Source: Caldilineae bacterium
GTDB taxonomy: Bacteria > Chloroflexota > Anaerolineae > J102
DNA: 5,377 bases
Direction of reading: 5' to 3'
NCBI GenBank assembly: GCA_003694905.1
Contig: RFJM01000256.1
Coordinates: 1 to 5,377 of the forward strand
Shown: one piece after another, positions 1-3,897 of the stretch
How the letters are laid out: every line of letters starts with the position of its first letter
Position numbering within the stretch: position 1 is the stretch's first letter
Translations under genes and position numbers: made by a program
The notes under the pieces: generated by a model
The model's database searches: none
What the model was told of the DNA's origin: nothing
What the model saw: the letters and a program-made list of their open reading frames with translations, nothing else

Positions 1-105
1 GATGATGGCATAATGAACGGGGATGATTGCCGGAAGAAGGGACGAACGGGGGTCGAAAGATATGGCTCGACCATTTCTATTGTACACGCGCGGATGCAGA
101 AAGCG

Positions 106-129
106 CGAACCCCGTCTGGGGTACGTTTC
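106..129 (+). terminator. Weak hairpin followed by a short T run
   Basis: ACCCC (109-113) pairs with GGGGT (118-122) around the loop GTCT. Two more pairs lie outside a single A/A mismatch, and the sequence then reads TTTC. It could end transcription of a gene lying left of the window. The stem is short and the T run is poor, so this is only a possibility. Confidence 0.2.
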
Positions 130-166
130 AACATAGGGGCAGCCGGTGCGCCGGGCTGGTAAGGGT

Positions 167-202
167 CCCCCTGCAAGGGGGGTGCGGGGGAGCACCCCCG
201 CA
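167..202. repeat. Cluster of overlapping G/C hairpins
   Basis: Two adjacent perfect inverted repeats are visible. CCCCCT (167-172) pairs with AGGGGG (176-181) around GCA, and TGCGGGGG (183-190) pairs with CCCCCGCA (195-202) around AGCA. A third, mutually exclusive pairing joins GGGGGTGC (178-185) to GCACCCCC (192-199). There is no following T run, so it does not look like a terminator. It is more likely an intergenic palindromic repeat or a remnant of one. Function unknown. Confidence 0.6.
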
Positions 203-263
203 TTTGCGGCGTCGGCCGGCGAGACAGGCGGCCGGGGTTTCAGCTTCTCGGGCCGGGCTCCAT

Positions 264-346
264 GTGGGACAGGCTTTCCAGCCTGTCCGGATGCCGGTCC
301 ACGCGGCACGGCTTGGCAAGCCGAAGCGCCGGAAAGCCTGTCCCCC
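264..346. repeat. Composite palindromic repeat (REP/MITE-like)
   Basis: Three nested inverted repeats occupy about 80 bp. (1) GGACAGGCT (267-275) pairs with AGCCTGTCC (280-288) around the loop TTCC. (2) GGGACAGGCTTTCC (266-279) is also a perfect 14-bp inverted repeat of GGAAAGCCTGTCCC (331-344), so the left arm can pair either locally or at a distance of 51 bp. (3) Between them, CGGCTTG (309-315) pairs with CAAGCCG (317-323) around one G. The 'gggacaggctttccagcctgtcc' core resembles palindromes scattered through intergenic DNA of Chloroflexota and Planctomycetes, as far as I recall. There is no coding capacity and no transposase nearby. A non-autonomous mobile palindrome is the likely nature. 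Copy number cannot be seen from one window. Confidence 0.65.
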
Positions 347-463
347 GGGCGTGGGGTGACAGAGACGGCCCAAGGAGCAGATCCGCGTCAGGTCGGTGAC
401 CCGGTTGTGATGCAGCGCGCCGCGGGAATAAATGGCAGGGCCTCGCGCTCATGACATTCATCA

Positions 464-492
464 TTGCTGCCGGTGAGTACCTTTGATAGGAT
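464..492 (+). promoter_or_regulatory. Candidate extended -10 promoter for the SDR-like gene
   Basis: TTGCTG (464-469) and TAGGAT (487-492) are separated by 17 bp, and a TGA triplet (484-486) directly before the second box gives the TGn of an extended -10 element. Transcription would start near 499 and leave a GC-rich leader of about 90 nt before the ATG at 590. The -35 match is only 3 of 6 and the -10 match 4 of 6 to sigma-70 consensus, so the case rests on the spacing and the TGn. Confidence 0.35.
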
Positions 493-576
493 CGAGAAGT
501 GGGCCGGGCCGGTTGGTAGACCGTTCGCAGGCCGGCCGGGACCGGGCCCTATCTCAACAATAATCACCTGTCCAAC

Positions 577-581
577 GGAGG
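577..581 (+). promoter_or_regulatory. Shine-Dalgarno site that sets the start at 590
   Basis: GGAGG lies 8 nt upstream of the ATG at 590 and is a strong ribosome-binding site. It decides the start. The frame also stays open upstream to a TTG at 464, but that extension would add 42 residues rich in Pro and Gly ahead of the Rossmann strand, and its TTG coincides with the candidate -35 box. Confidence 0.85.
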
Positions 582-589
582 ACCCTTTC

Positions 590-2281
590 ATGGAAGTACA
601 AGGACGTACGATTCTCGTGCTCGGTGGCGGCGGTATGGTCGGCAAGGCTGTGTGTCGCCGCCTGCTCAAGGAGAAGCCCGCGCATCTGGTCATCGCCAGC
701 ATCGATCGGGAGAGTGCCGAACGAGCGCAACGCCTGATCGCCCGTGAAGCGGGGGAGGAAACCAGGGTCAGTGCCTGCTGGGGCAACATTTTTGTGCGCC
801 GGGAATTCAAAGACATGCGCTGGCCCGAGATCCTGGCCGATCCCGACGTACGGCGTGCAGTGCTGGCAGACCTGCTGGACCCCATGGTGGGTGAGCGTCG
901 GCGTGAGATCATCGAAAGCTCTACTCTCTATCACTTCGTCCATACCTATCGCCCGCACGCGATCGTGGACTGTATCAACACGGCGACGGCGTTTGCCTAC
1001 CAGGATATCTACAGAAGTGCGCGAGAACTGTTGGCGGCCATGGAGGACGATCCCGTTCGGCACCGGGAGGCGGTGGAGCAGCATCTATGCAAGTTGTACA
1101 TTCCCCATGTCGTACGGCATATGCAGATCTTGCACGAGGTGCTCTCACCCGAGCCGGAGCGGGGTTGGGCCGGGGTGAAAGTATATGTCAAGGTGGGGAC
1201 GAGCGGCACGGGCGGTATGGGGCTCAATATCCCCTACACGCACGGCGAAGAGAAGCCCTCATCGGTATTGCTATCCAAGACGGCCGTGGCGGGCGCACAC
1301 AGTTTGCTGCTGTTCCTGCTGGCGCGTACTCCGCCAGACCTGCCTGCCATCAAGGAGATCAAGCCGACGGCGGCGATCGGTTGGGCGGAGATCGGATATG
1401 GCCCCATCAAGCGGGGCGGGCGGCCGATCCAGCTCTATGACTGCCCTCCCGACCAGGCTTATCCGCCCGAAATTGCTTCCCAACCTGACGGGGATTTCGG
1501 CGTACCCCTGGAAGGGCGCTACCTCGAAAATGTTTACATCGATACCGGCGAGAACGGGCTCTTCGCTTTAGGGGAGTTCCGCACCATCACTTCGCTGAAC
1601 CAGATGGAATTTGTGACACCCGAGGAGATTGCCAAGTACATTGTTCTGGAGATCAAGGGGGGCAACACCGGTTTCGATGTCATTTCGGCGCTGGACCAGG
1701 CCGTGTTGGGGCCTACCTATCGTGCAGGCATTCTGCGGGAAGGGGCGTTGCAGCGCATGAAGCACCTGGAACAGGCACACGGGGTGCGTAGCGTAGCTTT
1801 CGAGTTGCTGGGTCCGCCTCGGCTCTCCAAATTGCTGTACGAGGCTTACTTGCTGCAGCGGGTGAGCGGCGACAGTATGACACAAGTCCTGGCCATGTCG
1901 CCTACGGATCTCGCGGCAGCCTGTGAGGAGGAGATCGCCGGCAATCAGGATCTGCGTGTCAATATTATTTCCATTGGGATTCCCATCCTTCTCTCGGACG
2001 GTAGTCGTTTGCTGAGGGGGCCCCAATGCAAGGCCGATAATGCCGAGGATGGATGGGTAGATCTGCGGCCCGAGAATATGGCCAGGTGGCAGAATCGGCT
2101 GCGACAGATCCGCGCCCACACCGAAGCAGAGCTGGCCGCCGATGGCGAGATGTATTCATCCCGTTTCTACCGGGTGTTCGTGGACCCCGCGACAGGACGA
2201 GTGCAGGACCGCATCCGTATCGGCGATCTGGCCGGCTGGATCTTCACATACGAGGAGAAGGGGGAGCGGATGAAATCGTAG
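590..2281 (+). CDS. Rossmann-fold NAD(P)-binding protein, extended-SDR-like, 563 aa
   Basis: This is probably an NAD(P)-binding protein of the extended short-chain dehydrogenase/reductase type, with unknown substrate. After the first beta strand (TILVLG, 7-12) comes GGGGMVG (12-18), which fits GxxGxxG. An acidic residue ends the second strand (D39 in ASIDRE), hinting at NAD. HAIVDCINTAT (123-133) matches the family's 'D-V-hydrophobic-N/H-x-A' turn, and VGTSGTGGMG (202-211) followed by PYTHGEEKPSS (215-225) matches the active-site loop. The usual YxxxK motif reads VLLSK (226-230): the Lys is kept and the Tyr is replaced by Val. Typical extended SDRs have about 300-350 residues. Here more than 300 residues follow K230 with no domain I recognise, mixed alpha/beta in character and without membrane segments or a signal peptide, so it is likely cytoplasmic. 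The start at 590 is fixed by GGAGG at 577. The gene ends 8 bp from the convergent glgA stop. The fold is fairly sure; enzymatic activity is not. Confidence 0.85.
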   Translation: MEVQGRTILVLGGGGMVGKAVCRRLLKEKPAHLVIASIDRESAERAQRLIAREAGEETRVSACWGNIFVRREFKDMRWPEILADPDVRRAVLADLLDPMVGERRREIIESSTLYHFVHTYRPHAIVDCINTATAFAYQDIYRSARELLAAMEDDPVRHREAVEQHLCKLYIPHVVRHMQILHEVLSPEPERGWAGVKVYVKVGTSGTGGMGLNIPYTHGEEKPSSVLLSKTAVAGAHSLLLFLLARTPPDLPAIKEIKPTAAIGWAEIGYGPIKRGGRPIQLYDCPPDQAYPPEIASQPDGDFGVPLEGRYLENVYIDTGENGLFALGEFRTITSLNQMEFVTPEEIAKYIVLEIKGGNTGFDVISALDQAVLGPTYRAGILREGALQRMKHLEQAHGVRSVAFELLGPPRLSKLLYEAYLLQRVSGDSMTQVLAMSPTDLAAACEEEIAGNQDLRVNIISIGIPILLSDGSRLLRGPQCKADNAEDGWVDLRPENMARWQNRLRQIRAHTEAELAADGEMYSSRFYRVFVDPATGRVQDRIRIGDLAGWIFTYEEKGERMKS

Positions 2282-2289
2282 AGAGAGGG

Positions 2290-3768
2290 TCATTGCGGTC
2301 GACCGGTAAGCTTAAGCGAGCGGGCGCGGCGATAGAGTTTGCGATATTCACGCGCCGAACTGGCCCAAGAATGGTCGCGGCCCATGGCTTCCTGCCGGAT
2401 GTCGGCCCAAACGGTGGGATGGCGGTAGACTTCGCAGGCACGTACCATGGCTGCGAAGAGCGCCATCCCATCGTAATCCTGGAAGCTAAAGCCTGTGCCT
2501 GTGACGGGAGGACGGTGGTCCTGTACCGTGTCTGCCAGGCCGCCGGTGGCGTGTACAACGGGGATGGCGCCGTAGCGCATGGCCAGCAATTGGTCGAGCC
2601 CGCAGGGTTCGTGGCGCGATGGCATCAGGAAGATGTCGGCACCGGCGAAGAGCCGGCGTGCAAGGGTCTCGCTGTAGGTGAAGAGGACGCGCAGTTTCTG
2701 AGGAAAACGGGCTTGCAGGTTTTCGAGAAAATTGTGATAGCGGTCTTCGCCGGTGCCCATGATCACCCATTGTGTCTCGAGATGGCGCAACATGGGCTCC
2801 AGCACCGTTTCCAGGATATCGTAACCTTTCTGGTCGGATAGTCGCGAAGTCATGCAGATAATGGGGGCATCACCGAGGTCGGGCAGACCAGCTTCCTGTA
2901 ACAGGGCGAGCCTGCACCGGTCCCGGCCTTGCAGGTTGTGGCGATCATAGGTGGCGGCGAGATGCGGGTCGCGGGCCGGGTCAAAACTCTCGGTATCAAT
3001 GCCGTTGAGAATGCCGAAAAGCCGGTCCTGACGGTCGCGCAGGATGGGATCCAGTCCCTCACCGTATTCGGGGGTGAGGATCTCGCGGGCATAGGTTGGG
3101 CTGACGGTCACGATGATGTCGGCGAAGATGATGCCGCGGGCCATCATGTCCACCACCTGGTTGAGGCTGGGTGAGACCTCGGGATGGGCGATGAAACCGT
3201 GTTCGGCGATGCCCGCGATCTCCAACACGCGCTGGCCGAAGATGCCCTGATAGGACAGATTGTGGATGTTGTAGAGCACAGCCGTTTGGGCGAAGAAGGG
3301 ATCTGAAGCGTAGAGGGTGCGCATCCAGTTGGGGACGAGGGCCGTCTGCCATTCATTGCAGTGGATGGCATGGGGCTGCCAGTCCAGCCGGCGCACGGCT
3401 TCCAAAGCCGCGCGGCTGAAAAAGATGAAACGCTCGCCGTCGTCGGGGAAGGAGTAGATGCCTTTGCGACTGCCGAAGAAACGGTGATGTTCGACGAAGT
3501 AGACGGGGAGCGGAGAATCCTGCGCCTGCCAGAGCCCCGCTGTCTCGGTCTCGTGGTCGAAGGGCACGGGGAAGCTTTCCAGCACCCGGCGCAGTCGGTG
3601 TTGTTCCGGATCGATGAGTCCGTAGCGCGGCAGGATGATGCGCACGTCGTCACCCAGGGCGGCCAGTGCTCGCGGTAGCGCGGCCGCGACCTGAGCCAGA
3701 CCGCCGGTGCGCGCGTAGGGCGAGAGCTCGGTGGTGAGGTAGAGGATGTTGAAAGGGGTGTTGTCCAT
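2290..3768 (-). CDS. glgA: Glycogen synthase GlgA (GT5), 492 aa
   Basis: It transfers glucose from a nucleotide sugar (normally ADP-glucose) to the non-reducing end of alpha-1,4-glucan in the cytoplasm. This is the chain-elongation step of glycogen synthesis. The two-domain GT-B layout is complete: TELSPYARTGGLAQV (13-27) at the nucleotide-sugar loop, HCNEWQTALVP (136-146), NIHNLSYQG (167-175, His equivalent to E. coli H161), TVSPTYAREI (221-230), GILNGID (252-258), SRLSDQKG (308-315, the R/K pair), MPSRHEPCGLDQ (382-393, E387 equivalent to E. coli E377) and ATGGLADTV (407-415). Length is close to the E. coli enzyme (477). Two deviations stand out: R20 replaces the Lys of KTGG, and E139 replaces the Asp of HxHDW. 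The start is placed at 3768 because MDNTPFNILYL aligns with the family N-terminus. Longer frames reach ATG 3828 and TTG 3858 but would translate through the terminator hairpin. The Shine-Dalgarno site is weak (GAG only). No other glycogen gene is in the window. Confidence 0.95.
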   Translation of the reverse strand: MDNTPFNILYLTTELSPYARTGGLAQVAAALPRALAALGDDVRIILPRYGLIDPEQHRLRRVLESFPVPFDHETETAGLWQAQDSPLPVYFVEHHRFFGSRKGIYSFPDDGERFIFFSRAALEAVRRLDWQPHAIHCNEWQTALVPNWMRTLYASDPFFAQTAVLYNIHNLSYQGIFGQRVLEIAGIAEHGFIAHPEVSPSLNQVVDMMARGIIFADIIVTVSPTYAREILTPEYGEGLDPILRDRQDRLFGILNGIDTESFDPARDPHLAATYDRHNLQGRDRCRLALLQEAGLPDLGDAPIICMTSRLSDQKGYDILETVLEPMLRHLETQWVIMGTGEDRYHNFLENLQARFPQKLRVLFTYSETLARRLFAGADIFLMPSRHEPCGLDQLLAMRYGAIPVVHATGGLADTVQDHRPPVTGTGFSFQDYDGMALFAAMVRACEVYRHPTVWADIRQEAMGRDHSWASSAREYRKLYRRARSLKLTGRPQ

Positions 3769-3790
3769 GAGGATCTCGGACCGGGAGGGA

Positions 3791-3825
3791 AGTAACAAGA
3801 ACCCGGCGACCCAAAGGCCGCCGGG
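3791..3825 (-). terminator. Intrinsic terminator of the propeller gene
   Basis: Read on the minus strand, CCCGGCGGCC and GGTCGCCGGG form a 10-bp stem around the loop TTTG, followed by TTCTTGTTACTT. One pair is G-U in RNA from this strand but would be an A/C mismatch in RNA from the other strand. That asymmetry supports minus-strand transcription. The hairpin lies about 75 nt past the stop of the upstream gene and ends 23 nt before the glgA start, so it separates the two genes into different transcripts. Confidence 0.75.
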
Positions 3826-3829
3826 CATG

Positions 3830-3858
3830 ATGGTAGCATGGTTGGGGCGAGGGATCAA
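3830..3858 (-). promoter_or_regulatory. Candidate extended -10 promoter for glgA
   Basis: On the minus strand TTGATC (3858-3853) and TACCAT (3835-3830) are 17 bp apart, with TGC directly before the second box forming an extended -10. Both boxes match 4 of 6 to sigma-70 consensus. The predicted start, near 3823, falls at the base of the terminator hairpin, giving a leader of roughly 55 nt. The arrangement mirrors the candidate promoter at 464-492. No regulator-binding repeat is evident. Confidence 0.35.
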
Positions 3859-3879
3859 TCGCGCAGGCGCGTGACACGC

Positions 3880-3895
3880 CGGGCGGAGTCGCCCG
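3880..3895 (-). other. Short hairpin just after the propeller stop codon
   Basis: CGGGCG and CGCCCG form a 6-bp stem with a 4-nt loop, starting 2 nt past the TGA at 3898-3900. There is no T run, so it is not a terminator by itself. It may protect the 3' end or simply reflect GC-rich sequence. Confidence 0.35.
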
Positions 3896-3897
3896 CG

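Larger units (their letters stand above)
1..463. other. Intergenic region without a convincing gene
   Basis: No reading frame here looks like a protein. The frame open from the left edge stops with TAA at 160-162 and gives 53 residues without recognisable motifs. A second frame stops with TAA at 11-13, so an upstream gene could end there, but too little is visible to say. Short open frames across 128-464 on both strands run through G/C-rich palindromes, and their translations (for example 'VGQAFQPV' and 'RRKACP') are the kind of spurious peptide that dispersed palindromic repeats produce. What the region does hold is listed separately: a hairpin cluster, a composite palindromic repeat and a candidate promoter at its right end. 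Positions 347-463 show nothing further that I can support. Confidence 0.7.

Noticed and set aside
27..359. 110-codon open frame in the left intergenic region
   Set aside because: It runs through the hairpin cluster and the palindromic repeat. Its composition follows the repeats, and the start has no convincing ribosome-binding site.
464..589. 42-residue N-terminal extension of the SDR-like protein from TTG at 464
   Set aside because: No ribosome-binding site in front of it, a Pro/Gly-rich translation ahead of the Rossmann strand, overlap with the candidate promoter, and a strong GGAGG before the ATG at 590.
2053..2841. 262-codon open frame on the plus strand bridging the SDR-like gene and glgA
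   Set aside because: It overlaps two well-supported genes in other frames, has no ribosome-binding site and shows no motif.
3769..3858. 30-residue N-terminal extension of GlgA (starts at TTG 3858 or ATG 3828)
   Set aside because: The extension translates the terminator hairpin, has no Shine-Dalgarno site, and precedes the point where the GlgA family normally begins. Its hydrophobic stretch (WVAGFLLLP) is therefore not taken as a signal peptide.
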